Source: DAIDKA01 sp036498905
Lineage (GTDB): Bacteria > Pseudomonadota > Gammaproteobacteria > Steroidobacterales > Steroidobacteraceae
Assembly: GCA_036498905.1 (NCBI GenBank)
Contig: DASYER010000126.1
Location: 60,194-124,193, forward strand
Direction: 5' to 3'
DNA: 64,000 bases
Shown here piece by piece: positions 8,102 through 17,256 of the stretch; positions within the stretch are counted from its first letter, which is position 1; every line of letters begins with the position of its first letter. A program made the position numbers and the translations under genes. The notes beneath the pieces were generated by a model. The model was not told where the DNA came from. It made no database searches and saw nothing but the letters and a program-made list of their open reading frames with translations.

Positions 8102-9085
8102 ATGAAAAAGACCGAGAAAGACCCTGCCGCCGCCAGCGTGACCCAAGGAGAGCAGATACTCCGAAAACTGCTTCTGACCCGATTCAGCATGCGACAGCTG
8201 GTCGCCTACATCGCCGTATACGACTATCGCAACATCCAGGCTGCCGCGCACCATCTGTACCTGGATCATTCGACGGTTTCCAAGAGCATCTCGGAAATCG
8301 AAGCAGCGCTGAACATGAAGCTCTTCGTCCGGCACACGCGCGGCGTCACGCCGACGGCCGCCGCGGATGTGTTCTACCGCCATTCCAAGCAGATCGCCAA
8401 TCAGTGCACCCGGACCGCTGCCGAACTTGCACGAATCAGCACCGGCGCGGCTATTCACGTCGTGATCGGCTGCGTGTCCTACCTCGATACGATCGCCATC
8501 AAAGCGGTCTCACGTTTCAAGCTGCAGCATGACGGCAAGCTGGTCGTTCGACTGTTGTTCGGCCATACCGCCGATCTGCACAGGCGCCTGAAGCTCGACG
8601 AAATCGACCTGGTGATCTGTCGGCTCGGCACGCACGCGGAGCAACCCGATATCCATGCCGAGGCGGTCTACGACGTCGGCGACATCATCGTTGTAAGGCC
8701 CGATCATCCCTGCGTCAGCCAGCCGGACATCACGCTCAAGGAATTGCTCCAATACCCGTGGATTCTCCCGCCGCCAAACAATCCGTTCAGAAGCTATCTC
8801 GAGTCGATGTTCCTTCAGGAAGGCTTGCCGCTGCCTAGCGACGTCTTCGAGATTGCGTCAACTTTCGCGGCTCGCGGCATTCTGGTCGACAATCCCAACG
8901 TGGTCTGCACGTTGCCATCCAAGAGCATCTCCGGCGACCTTAAGCAAGGCTCCCTGCTGCAGTTGAACCTGCCGATCAAACTGACCCAGCCGCCGGTCGG
9001 CGTGCTTCACCGACGCGGCCTGACGATGGACACGTACGCCGAGAGTCTCATCCTCTCGCTACGCGAGACAGACAACGAACCCTGA
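8102..9085 (+). CDS. LysR-type transcriptional regulator
   Basis: This 327-residue protein has an N-terminal winged helix-turn-helix after an extension of about 28 residues: FSMRQLVAYIAVYDYRNIQ, AAHHLYLDHSTVSKSISEIE and ALNMKLFVRHTRGVTPT are the classic LysR sequence. A periplasmic-binding-like effector domain follows from about residue 115 (VVIGCVSYLDTIAIKAVSRF). Its position divergent from ligK suggests that it controls ligK and perhaps the nearby catabolic genes in response to an aromatic intermediate. That assignment is by context only. Confidence 0.9.
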   Translation: MKKTEKDPAAASVTQGEQILRKLLLTRFSMRQLVAYIAVYDYRNIQAAAHHLYLDHSTVSKSISEIEAALNMKLFVRHTRGVTPTAAADVFYRHSKQIANQCTRTAAELARISTGAAIHVVIGCVSYLDTIAIKAVSRFKLQHDGKLVVRLLFGHTADLHRRLKLDEIDLVICRLGTHAEQPDIHAEAVYDVGDIIVVRPDHPCVSQPDITLKELLQYPWILPPPNNPFRSYLESMFLQEGLPLPSDVFEIASTFAARGILVDNPNVVCTLPSKSISGDLKQGSLLQLNLPIKLTQPPVGVLHRRGLTMDTYAESLILSLRETDNEP

Positions 9086-9110
9086 GTCCAACGACTCAGG
9101 GGTCCGCCGC

Positions 9111-10109
9111 TCATATCCTGAAAAGCTTGCGAGCATTGTTCTCGAGGATGCTTGCCTTGTCCTGCTCGGACAGCCATTCGATCGCACGAATCTGCGGCAC
9201 GATATGGTCGAAGGTGCAACCCGTATCCGGATTGATCGCCGATCCGACCCCAGGGCACTCTGCCCCATACAATACGTGATCCACGCCGACCGTCTTGATC
9301 AGCAGTTCGAGCGCGTCCTTGGTGTAGAGAACAGTGTCGTAGTAAAGCTTGCGCATGCGATCACGAAACCGACCATGCTTGTTGCGCACTGACGCCGAAT
9401 CAAATCGCCCAAGCTGATACGGTATGGCACCACCGCCGTGCGAGATGAGCACCTTGAGCTTCGGAAAATCCTCGAGCACCGAGGAATTCACCAGCCCATA
9501 GACTGCCGTCGTCTCTTCGTTGATGAAGTGCAGGGTATACGGCTCGCGTTCCGGTTCGCGCGAACCTGTCGCGTGGACGTGCGCAACAACATCCAGCTCT
9601 ACCAGCTTCTCGTACAGCGGATACCAGTACGGATCCCCGAGCGGCGGGGCCTTGAACCCACCATTCTCGCTGGGATCGGGGTTCAACACGACACCCTTGA
9701 AGCCCAGCGTCTTCACGCAACGCGTCAACTCCTCGAATGTGTCCTCGACCGGCACGCCGGGCATCTGGGGCAAGCCGCCAATACCATGGAACTTGTCCGG
9801 CATCAGTTCGCAGCTGCGGCGAATCAGATCATTCGTGACCGCAGTCCAGCCATGCACGATCTTGCGGGGCTTCTCCGAGTGCATCATCTGGAATGGACGC
9901 GGCGAAATGAACTGCACATCGATCTGGCAGGTCTTCATGTGATCCAGATGGCTCATCGGCGCCATCTCTTTGGTATTCCAGGCGGCCAGAATCTCCTGAT
10001 CGGACAGTGTCAGTCCGCCATTGTGGCTTCCCCGATGTGAGACCAGTCCAGCCTTGTAGGCCCAATAGGCCTTCGGCCCTGACAGATGCGCGTGACAATC
10101 GATGATCAT
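9111..10109 (-). CDS. ligJ: 4-oxalomesaconate hydratase-like amidohydrolase (LigJ type)
   Basis: The 332 residues form an amidohydrolase-2 TIM barrel. The N-terminal DCHAHLSG gives the HxH metal motif. Segments VVLNPDPSENGG, YWYPLYEKLVELDVVAHVH, LISHGGGAIPYQLGRFDSA and VLYGAECPGVGSAINPDTG match the layout of LigJ from protocatechuate/gallate degradation, which hydrates 4-oxalomesaconate to the substrate of LigK. The start at 10109 is preceded by GGGGCACC. It is the last gene of a minus-strand run led by the TonB receptor at 12897-15800. Related ACMSD-type decarboxylases are the alternative; the LigK neighbour favours LigJ. Confidence 0.75.
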   Translation of the reverse strand: MIIDCHAHLSGPKAYWAYKAGLVSHRGSHNGGLTLSDQEILAAWNTKEMAPMSHLDHMKTCQIDVQFISPRPFQMMHSEKPRKIVHGWTAVTNDLIRRSCELMPDKFHGIGGLPQMPGVPVEDTFEELTRCVKTLGFKGVVLNPDPSENGGFKAPPLGDPYWYPLYEKLVELDVVAHVHATGSREPEREPYTLHFINEETTAVYGLVNSSVLEDFPKLKVLISHGGGAIPYQLGRFDSASVRNKHGRFRDRMRKLYYDTVLYTKDALELLIKTVGVDHVLYGAECPGVGSAINPDTGCTFDHIVPQIRAIEWLSEQDKASILENNARKLFRI

Positions 10110-10171
10110 GGTGCCCCGTACGTCATTGCCGAATACTCATCGCAGCGATTCATTCCAGTTCTCCTGAGCGA

Positions 10172-10897
10172 TCACATCTTGTGATCGCGAACGCAGACAT
10201 TTTCCTTCAGGTCGTAACCGGGCTGCCGCACCAGGGTAAAGCGGGTGCTCCAGGGGTGCGAGAAGGTCTCCGGATCCGTAAGCGTCACCTCGCCGTTGAT
10301 CTTGTCAGGACCATCGAGGGTATAGCGCTCCTGAACTCTGAGCTTTTCACTGTGCGGCAGGCCGGAGTAATCCAACCAAGTCTGGTCGTGCTGGCCGATC
10401 GTATCGATCACCAGCGTCTTGCCGTCCCAGTGTCCAACCGAATAGCCCAGCCAGTGCGGATCGAGGTCGTCATCCCACTTCGGCAGTGCGTGGCGCAAGC
10501 TGACGATGCGGAACGTGTGGTTGGTCTCATAGACCAGATTCACGCGATTCTTATCCTGCGCGATCAACATTGGATACGGCGCATAGATGATTCGCGGCAC
10601 GCCTTGAATCCAGCAGTTGGAGATTGGGTCGCTCTTCGGGTTCGTCTTCAACGCCGCCTGATTCGCGGCGTACTTGGCCCTGGCGGCGGGCAGCAGCGGC
10701 GGCTCCTTACCGTCGGTGGTCTTGAGAGTGCGGACCGGGGCTTGCATGGCCCACTTGCCTGTGAAATCAGGTGTACCCGGCGCGGGACGCTGCGCGGCAG
10801 GCAGGAACGACCATGAATCGGAGTCGGCCGCGCTGACACTGCCTGCCAGCATGGCCGCGGTCACGGCGAGTAAAACGGGCTTGATTACGAATTTCAT
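10172..10897 (-). CDS. Secreted protein, GHWxGxTLV paralogue 1
   Basis: This 241-residue protein has a signal peptide (KFVIKPVLLAVTAAMLAGSVSA) and an N-terminal DFTGKWAM motif. It shares with its two upstream neighbours the core YSVGHWDGKTLVIDT followed by a WLD-type segment and a LRVQERYTLDG strand. It looks like a beta-rich periplasmic or secreted domain. I know no function for this family. Its start overlaps the stop of the next paralogue by 4 bases (ATGA), so they are cotranscribed and coupled. A Cys sits in ISNCWIQGVPR, where the paralogues have QCFPHGVPR. Confidence 0.72.
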   Translation of the reverse strand: MKFVIKPVLLAVTAAMLAGSVSAADSDSWSFLPAAQRPAPGTPDFTGKWAMQAPVRTLKTTDGKEPPLLPAARAKYAANQAALKTNPKSDPISNCWIQGVPRIIYAPYPMLIAQDKNRVNLVYETNHTFRIVSLRHALPKWDDDLDPHWLGYSVGHWDGKTLVIDTIGQHDQTWLDYSGLPHSEKLRVQERYTLDGPDKINGEVTLTDPETFSHPWSTRFTLVRQPGYDLKENVCVRDHKM

Positions 10898-11784
10898 TTG
10901 ATGATCACCCTACCGTCCGAGGTCGTCTCGACGTTTCGATTGTTTTCTTCGCAGGAATATTCAGTGATGCCGTCCGAGCCCAACGTGGCCTCCATGTCCG
11001 AGCGAAACGGCCAGTGACGCACGACCGTGAACGGCCTGGTGAAATGGTCGGGGTCGTCGATGGTGATATGGACGACGAGATCGGTATAGCCTTGTGAGGT
11101 CTTCTGCTTTTGGAAGCGCTCCGTGACCTTCAGCTTGATCCCATGCGAAGAGTGGAAGTCCAGCGGAGTCTTATCATTGAAGTGGGAAGTCTCGACGACG
11201 AGCGTATCCCCCTCCCAATGTCCCACTGAATAGCCCAGGAAACTCTGCGGTGTATCCGCCGGCGCCTCCTTGCGATCCAGGTGGATGAGGCGCACGTTGT
11301 GACCGACCTCGTGCAACATCAGGATTTCGCCCGGGAGGTAGACGAAGCGGACCGGATAGGGCGCAAAACTCAGCCGCGGCACACCGTGCGGGAAGCACTG
11401 GCTCGCTGCATCCGTGAGCACGGCACCGTGGGCCTCGGCATCAATGAGCTGCTGCGTCCGTTTGGCCTCCGCAGGGGTGAAGGGCGCCGCATCCCCATTT
11501 TCCTGCAACAGGTTGATGTTGCCGCCGGGCAGCTGCCACAGGCCCGTGAAATCGCGCGGGTCCGCAGGAGGAGGAGTCGGCTCCCACTTCTTGCGCTCCG
11601 CCTGATTTCCGCCTGACCTTCTGGCGAGCCACTGCGCGGCAGTCATCGCCGTCGCTCGTCCCTTGTTGTCAGTGTCGAGCTGCGCTTGCTCGGCAGGCGT
11701 CAGCTTGCGCACAGCGCCATCCTGTGCCGCGACGATAGTCGCCATGCCTGCGGCCACAAGGGCCAAAACTAGCAACGGTCTCAT
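10894..11784 (-). CDS. Secreted protein, GHWxGxTLV paralogue 2
   Basis: This 296-residue protein has a signal peptide (RPLLVLALVAAGMATIVAA), a short charged alpha-helical section and then DPRDFTGLWQLPGG. The shared core is SQCFPHGVPRLSFAPYPV, VYLPGEILMLHEVGHNVRLI and YSVGHWEGDTLVVETSHF. It ends with TEYSCEENNRNVE, also found near the end of paralogue 3. HEVGHN resembles half of a zinc-protease HExxH but lacks the second His at the right spacing, so a protease is not supported. It lies in a tight cluster with two paralogues behind a TonB receptor. Confidence 0.72.
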   Translation of the reverse strand: MRPLLVLALVAAGMATIVAAQDGAVRKLTPAEQAQLDTDNKGRATAMTAAQWLARRSGGNQAERKKWEPTPPPADPRDFTGLWQLPGGNINLLQENGDAAPFTPAEAKRTQQLIDAEAHGAVLTDAASQCFPHGVPRLSFAPYPVRFVYLPGEILMLHEVGHNVRLIHLDRKEAPADTPQSFLGYSVGHWEGDTLVVETSHFNDKTPLDFHSSHGIKLKVTERFQKQKTSQGYTDLVVHITIDDPDHFTRPFTVVRHWPFRSDMEATLGSDGITEYSCEENNRNVETTSDGRVIIK

Positions 11785-11821
11785 AACAGCTCTCCTCTAC
11801 AGCAGCCGAGGATTTGAGTTT

Positions 11822-12775
11822 TCACTTGTCCTTCACGATGCCTTGGGCATTCGGCTCATTGCGGTTGTTCTCTTCACAGGAATACTCCGTGATGCCATCG
11901 CTTCCCACGGTGTTGGCCAGATCAGAGCGAAAGCCCAACCTGCGCGATATCGAGAATTCTTTGTAAAAGTGATCCGGGTCGTTGATGGTGATCCGCACTT
12001 CCAGATCGGTGCGTCCTTCAGGGGTTTTTATCCGGGTAAAGCGCTCGATGACCTTGAGATTGGGTCCATGCGAAGTCACCGAGTCCAGCCGAGTCCTCTC
12101 ATTCATATGGGTCGTTTCAACGACGAGCGTGTTGCCTTCCCAATGTCCCACAGAGTAGCCGAGGAAGGTCCGCGGCGTGCCCTTGGGAGCCTCCTTCTGA
12201 TCCATATGGATGATGCGCACGTTGTGAGCGACCTCGTGCAGCATCACTATCTCGCCGGGCAAATAGGCAAAACGGATCGGGTAACCGGGCGTGATGATCA
12301 GCCGCGGCGTGCCATGCGGGAAACACTGGGTCGAGGCATCGGTGACCACCTGACCTTCCGCTTCTGCCTTGATCAGTGCCCGGGTCGATTTGGCTTCTGC
12401 GGCCGTGAAAGGCGCCTGATTGCCGTCGTCCTGTACCAAATCGAGCCGACCGTTGATCATGGCCCACGCACCGGTGAAGTCCCGCGGGTCCGCCGGCGGC
12501 GGAGTGGGCTCCCAGCCCTTGCGCTGCGCCGCAACCTCAGCAGCGATTTGTTGCGGGGTCTTGTCTTTGTTGCGCCGCCCCAAATCGACGGGCGGAATGC
12601 GCACGATCTTGTTATCGATGGCTTGCTGCGCCTGCTGCTGCTCAGGGGTCAACGACACAAATGAGTGCCGCCCGCTGCCGCCCGGTGCTTCCTGCTGGGC
12701 CGTCGCAACGTTCACCAACCCCAGCCCCGCGCCACAAACTGCAAGGGTCAACAATCGCTTCGTACTCATCTTCAT
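11822..12775 (-). CDS. Secreted protein, GHWxGxTLV paralogue 3
   Basis: The ATG at 12775 is preceded by GGAG at 6 bases and opens a signal peptide (STKRLLTLAVCGAGLGLVNVATA), giving 317 residues; the frame upstream of this lacks signal-peptide character. The domain core matches paralogue 2 closely: DPRDFTGAWAM, TQCFPHGTPRLIITPGYP, LPGEIVMLHEVAHNVRII, YSVGHWEGNTLVVETTHM and TEYSCEENNRNEP. The three genes probably arose by tandem duplication. The TonB receptor gene lies 121 bases upstream on the same strand. Biochemical function is unknown. Confidence 0.72.
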   Translation of the reverse strand: MKMSTKRLLTLAVCGAGLGLVNVATAQQEAPGGSGRHSFVSLTPEQQQAQQAIDNKIVRIPPVDLGRRNKDKTPQQIAAEVAAQRKGWEPTPPPADPRDFTGAWAMINGRLDLVQDDGNQAPFTAAEAKSTRALIKAEAEGQVVTDASTQCFPHGTPRLIITPGYPIRFAYLPGEIVMLHEVAHNVRIIHMDQKEAPKGTPRTFLGYSVGHWEGNTLVVETTHMNERTRLDSVTSHGPNLKVIERFTRIKTPEGRTDLEVRITINDPDHFYKEFSISRRLGFRSDLANTVGSDGITEYSCEENNRNEPNAQGIVKDK

Positions 12776-12896
12776 GACCGTCTCCGCAAACCCGAACTGC
12801 GACACGCACACCGGCGCCTGTGCTGCAGTATCGGCCACTCGCCCCGGAAAGGCACCGAGTTGGGGACACCCCCAACTCGAGCGCCCAGCCAGCAGA

Positions 12897-15800
12897 TTAG
12901 AACTTGTATTCCACACCGAGCCGGAATACCCGGCCCAAGAAATTGTACGTATCTACGAACGAGGTCAGCTGCGAGCCACCTGCAATCGGATCCTGCTCGT
13001 CGGTGACGTTCATGATTGCCGCCGTGACACTGCTGCCCTTGCTCCAGGGCAGCTGATAACGGTACAGCAGATCAAGGGTGGTGAACGTATACGACTGCGT
13101 ACCCGCATTGACCGCCGGATTCGGCACCTGCAGGTGCATGGCCGGAATGACACGCAGCGTCGCCAGCAATGAGTGGTCGCCACGCACGACGCCTGCCTCC
13201 AGGTTCGCGGTGTAGTGCGGGATGGGAACGCCGAAAGTGCTGTCGTTGTAGCTTCCGACGCCGTCGTACAACACACCGCCCTGCTGCATCAGGTACTCGT
13301 TCGTGAACGTGCCGTACAGCCGCAGCGGAAACTGCAGACCGAGCCCATCCGCCTTGGCGCGATACTTGAACTCATAGTCGAAGCCATTGGTGTGCAGGAA
13401 CCCCTGGTTCACATAGGTCGTGGTGAACTGCAGGATGTCAAATCCGGACATGCAGTTCGCCGGTCGCGGGCCCTGGCCCGGCTTCCACCGGCCCGTGATC
13501 TCGCAGACCTCGTTTGGCGAGCCGGGGATCAACACGATCCGCGGATCGGTGATGAATCCGTCCGCCTCATCAGCAGTCAGAATCTGCTGCGCATTCTGTG
13601 CCGCAAGCAAATCCTTGAACTTGATGTTCCAGTAGTTGATATCTATCGTGAAGTCTTCGGTGACATCCCAGGTCACGCCGACGTTCCAGTTCTGTGAGGT
13701 TTCCGGTTTCAGATTCGGATTACCCTGCAGCAATCCTCGCGCATTGATGACATCGCCGCCGATCATCTGCGCCGACGTACCTCCGGTGGACTGGGCGAAC
13801 AGGTTGGCCGGCCCAGGGGCCTGGAACGAAGTACCGGCAGATGCTCGTACGAACAGGCCTTTGACCGGTGTCCACAGCAATCCGAGCTTCGGATTGAATT
13901 TTCCGAAACTGCCTGCACCCTCATAGCTGGTCTTTTCGTAGCGGCCGGCAACGTCAACCTCGAATGACTTAAGCGGGTACAGAACCATTTCAGCGAACGC
14001 GGCGTTGGTGCCGTTTGAGCCCGAAAAATTGGATTGGGCAAAGGCGGCACCGTTGAAGCCCCAGTAACCGATCTGCTGGGAACCCGAATCCCATTGCTGG
14101 GAGAAGTCTAATTCGCGCCGCTCCACTCCGATGGCAATGCCCGTCGTACCGCCCGACATGTCCCAGAGCTTGCCGGTAGTGATGGCGTCGTAGGTCTTCA
14201 GGCTTCCCGAATCGTGCGTGGTACGCATGCCGATCAGCCAGTTTGTGAGGGCGGGACTGTTGTAGGCAGGATCGCCAGGCCCGACCAGCGCCGAGATGGC
14301 GAACGGATCCCAGAACTGGCAGTTGCCGACTCCGCGATGCACTTTGGTCGGATCGCTGGCCGGTGTGTACGAGCACGCCGGACCACCATACCCATTCACC
14401 GCCAGACTCACGCGATTGATGATCGTGTCATGGCCCGCGAAGTCCGTGTCGTTCCACGAGTCGGTGAACCCGACCTGCCAGTCAAAGCCCGTGTTTCCGA
14501 TCTTGCCATTGAGGCGGCCCGAAAGGTGGAAGGTGTCCTGGCCGGTGTCGCGGATGTCGCCGTTCAATCCATTGTCGTCCCAGGGAGCGAGAATGCGCCC
14601 CTTGTAGAGATAGCCGGTGATATTGGTCTGACCGTTGACCGGATTCAGGAAGCTCGGGAACATTCTCGCCGTCTCGATCGCGCCCGGATTGTCCGCAGGG
14701 ACGACCGGAAACAAAGTCGGCGTCGCGGTTGCCGGAGTCACGTAGCCGAACGGAATCTCGTAACGCGTACGCGCGTATCCGATCTCAAAATCGCCGGTGA
14801 TCGTGTCTGTGAAGCTATGCGATATCGTCGTCAAGGCGTTGATGCGCTCTGACTTGGGCTGCAGTGCGCGGCCAAGACCGTTGTAAAGCAGGCATGATGG
14901 CGTACCAGTCGTGTTGATCACGCCATTCGCCAGGCCACTGGGGCCGCCGTTCCCGAGCTTTGAACTGCCACACAGCGGGTCTGGAATCGAAGCCGCTACC
15001 GCCGAAGGCTGCGGAGGGGTGGCGACCTGATACTGGAATGTCGACGGGTTGCCAAAGCCGGATGTCAGACCGTATTTCAGACGGCTCGGGCTGTAGCGAT
15101 CGTCGGTGAGCAAGGTCTCGGTGGTCTGGTATTCCAAACCGGCGACGATGCTCGTCTTGTCCGTGTGGCCGCCCCACAGGAAGCCGAGATTCATATCCGG
15201 CCGATCGTGAGTCGAGGCCTCGATGTGCTGCAGATCCGCCTTGAAGTCGAAGCCGTCAAAATTCTTCTTGGTGATGAAGTTCACCACACCGGCGACTGCG
15301 TCGGCGCCGTACAGCGCCGAGGAACCGTCGGTCAGCACCTCGACGCGATCGATCATGATCGAGGGGGTGAGGTTGTTGACGTCGACATAACCGTAACCGC
15401 CGTCGGCAATCTGGCGCCCGCCGTTCAGCAGCACCAGCGTGGCGCCTGCTCCCAGCCCGCGCAGATTTACCGTCGTCGTCGGCGAGTTGCCCGCATCGAC
15501 GCCGCCGCCCTGTGTATTGACGGTTGCCATCGACCCGACATTCTGCGGCAATGCCTTGAGACTTTCGGCGATGGAATCGCGCTGCGCATCGTTCAGCTCG
15601 TCGGCGCTGACCACGGTCAGCGGCTGCGGTCGATCCGCTGGACGCTTGATGTAAGAGCCGGTGACAACGACCTCCTCTACGGCATCCTCCGCATGCGGCG
15701 TGGCTTCCTGAGCAAATACCCTCGTCGTTGCCAAGACACTGGCCGCTATGGCGCAGGCTACGGCGGCTGACACCGCCCGGTTGCAGCGAGAATCGGTCAT
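12897..15800 (-). CDS. TonB-dependent outer-membrane receptor 1
   Basis: The ATG at 15800 follows a run of nine G residues that can serve as ribosome binding site, giving 967 residues. After a signal peptide (AVSAAVACAIAASVLATTRVFA) comes the TonB-box region EEVVVTGSYIKRPAD, the plug domain (RDSIAESLKALPQNVG, TTVNLRGLGAGATLVLLNGG, VEVLTDGSSALYGADAVAGV) and a C-terminal barrel ending in RLGVEYKF with the expected terminal Phe. It should import a substrate across the outer membrane using TonB energy. Its neighbours suggest an aromatic or plant-derived compound rather than iron, but the ligand cannot be read from sequence. Confidence 0.93.
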   Translation of the reverse strand: MTDSRCNRAVSAAVACAIAASVLATTRVFAQEATPHAEDAVEEVVVTGSYIKRPADRPQPLTVVSADELNDAQRDSIAESLKALPQNVGSMATVNTQGGGVDAGNSPTTTVNLRGLGAGATLVLLNGGRQIADGGYGYVDVNNLTPSIMIDRVEVLTDGSSALYGADAVAGVVNFITKKNFDGFDFKADLQHIEASTHDRPDMNLGFLWGGHTDKTSIVAGLEYQTTETLLTDDRYSPSRLKYGLTSGFGNPSTFQYQVATPPQPSAVAASIPDPLCGSSKLGNGGPSGLANGVINTTGTPSCLLYNGLGRALQPKSERINALTTISHSFTDTITGDFEIGYARTRYEIPFGYVTPATATPTLFPVVPADNPGAIETARMFPSFLNPVNGQTNITGYLYKGRILAPWDDNGLNGDIRDTGQDTFHLSGRLNGKIGNTGFDWQVGFTDSWNDTDFAGHDTIINRVSLAVNGYGGPACSYTPASDPTKVHRGVGNCQFWDPFAISALVGPGDPAYNSPALTNWLIGMRTTHDSGSLKTYDAITTGKLWDMSGGTTGIAIGVERRELDFSQQWDSGSQQIGYWGFNGAAFAQSNFSGSNGTNAAFAEMVLYPLKSFEVDVAGRYEKTSYEGAGSFGKFNPKLGLLWTPVKGLFVRASAGTSFQAPGPANLFAQSTGGTSAQMIGGDVINARGLLQGNPNLKPETSQNWNVGVTWDVTEDFTIDINYWNIKFKDLLAAQNAQQILTADEADGFITDPRIVLIPGSPNEVCEITGRWKPGQGPRPANCMSGFDILQFTTTYVNQGFLHTNGFDYEFKYRAKADGLGLQFPLRLYGTFTNEYLMQQGGVLYDGVGSYNDSTFGVPIPHYTANLEAGVVRGDHSLLATLRVIPAMHLQVPNPAVNAGTQSYTFTTLDLLYRYQLPWSKGSSVTAAIMNVTDEQDPIAGGSQLTSFVDTYNFLGRVFRLGVEYKF

Positions 15801-16023
15801 CCCCCCCCCTTTTGTGGACCTTGGAGTTAAAGGTCCGGTGCTTTTACAGAACATTTATATGAGAATTATTCGGCGTCCCGAGTCTTCCAAAAAGCCCTCG
15901 TGCACGGGTATGAAACATGGAATATCCGTCGTGGTGTTTCCCCCATAGTGGATTTTTCGCAACACGGTACGGGCGTCTCCGGCACTGCCGCCCCGTCAAG
16001 GCGTCTCAGGAGCGCGCACACGG

Positions 16024-17031
16024 CTATTTCAGGTCGAGATTGAAGAGTTTTATCGCGTTGGTACGGCCGACCTTGCGCCGCTGTGCCTCGCTGACGACAC
16101 GACTGGAGTCGTACCAGGACGAGGCATCTTCCATCTTCTCGAACGGATAGTCTGCCGAGAAATAGACCTTGTTCTCATCGAGCACATCAAGCGTGCAGCG
16201 GAAGGCCGGATCATTGAAATTCCCGCTGGTGGTGATGTGGAAATGATCGCGGAAATAGTCTCCGAGCGGTCGCTTGCCGCGATACTCGCGGCGCGAGAAG
16301 CGCATGCGCGCATCGAGGCGCCAAAGGCCAAATGGAATATTCTCGCCAAGGTGGCCGATGCAGATGCGCAGATTCGGGAAATCATCGAAGAGTCCCGAGC
16401 CGCACAGCCGCAATGAATGAATTGATGTTTCCACCGCAAAACCCCAGGGCGCGCTCATCAGCCACGGGTGGCCCGCGTAGTTGGCTGCCTGCGACTGGAT
16501 CTGCATGCGCGGATGCAGGTAGAAGGGGACGTCGAGCTTCGACACGGTCGCCCAGAATGAGCGGTACTCCGGCAAGTCGTAGTATTTGACATTGTTGTCG
16601 CTACCCGACTGCTGAAATCCGTTCACCAGGGCGCCCTTGAATCCCAGCTCCTTGACGCAGCGCTCGAGCTCGCGGGCCGCCACATCGGGGTCATGCATGG
16701 GCAACGCAGCCAACGCCGCATAGCGCTTGGGATGCCTCGCAACAGCATTCGCCATCGCTTCGTTCGCCTTCTGCGCGACCCGCAGCCCTTCTTTCAGGTC
16801 CGGGATTCTTTGTACACCCGGGGCATTGAGCGAGAGCAGCGCGAACTCGATGCCTGTGGCATCCATGTGGCCAAGACGTTCGGAATCCAGATCGAGCAAT
16901 TGTCGGGTGAAGTCATCCCAGACACCGGAATCACCGGCAAAACTGCGCGACTGCTCGAGGGTATCCTCGATTGCAAAATGCTCTTCGAAGGCAACTTTCC
17001 CATCCACAATTGTCTCTCCAGTAAAATCCAT
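16024..17031 (-). CDS. o-Hydroxybenzoate decarboxylase, gamma-resorcylate decarboxylase type
   Basis: The start at 17031 gives 335 residues and matches the N-terminus of 2,6-dihydroxybenzoate decarboxylases; the frame continues further upstream without family similarity. Family ligands are visible: Glu and His in KVAFEEHFAI, His in PFYLHPR, and Asp in FSADYPFE, the four-residue divalent-metal site of these non-oxidative decarboxylases. Other matching stretches are GIEFALLSLNAPGVQ, LGFKGALVNGF and FHITTSGNF. It should decarboxylate a hydroxybenzoate reversibly. It is transcribed towards the TonB receptor gene 223 bases downstream. The exact substrate (2,6-dihydroxybenzoate, 2,3-dihydroxybenzoate or salicylate-like) is not determined. 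Confidence 0.82.
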   Translation of the reverse strand: MDFTGETIVDGKVAFEEHFAIEDTLEQSRSFAGDSGVWDDFTRQLLDLDSERLGHMDATGIEFALLSLNAPGVQRIPDLKEGLRVAQKANEAMANAVARHPKRYAALAALPMHDPDVAARELERCVKELGFKGALVNGFQQSGSDNNVKYYDLPEYRSFWATVSKLDVPFYLHPRMQIQSQAANYAGHPWLMSAPWGFAVETSIHSLRLCGSGLFDDFPNLRICIGHLGENIPFGLWRLDARMRFSRREYRGKRPLGDYFRDHFHITTSGNFNDPAFRCTLDVLDENKVYFSADYPFEKMEDASSWYDSSRVVSEAQRRKVGRTNAIKLFNLDLK

Positions 17032-17256
17032 GCGCCCCTGACGCAGCACACCATGATCCATGTGATGTCGGGTCATCACAATGGCGTTTTCCCCATGCCG
17101 CAGTTCCAAACCTGCACGCTGCCCCCACCTGCCGCTCGCTAAACTCGCCCGGCTGGCGCATGCCCTTGCTGCCAAGGTATAGCCGCTAGGCGTATGCTGC
17201 GGACATAAGGTCCTGCAGTCAGGCAGTAATCCAAAAGAGCTACAAAGGGGGGGAAT

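Noticed and set aside
11270..11320. HEVGHN in a secreted paralogue as a zinc protease site
   Set aside because: It does not fit HExxH (the second His is one residue off), and paralogue 1 lacks it entirely.
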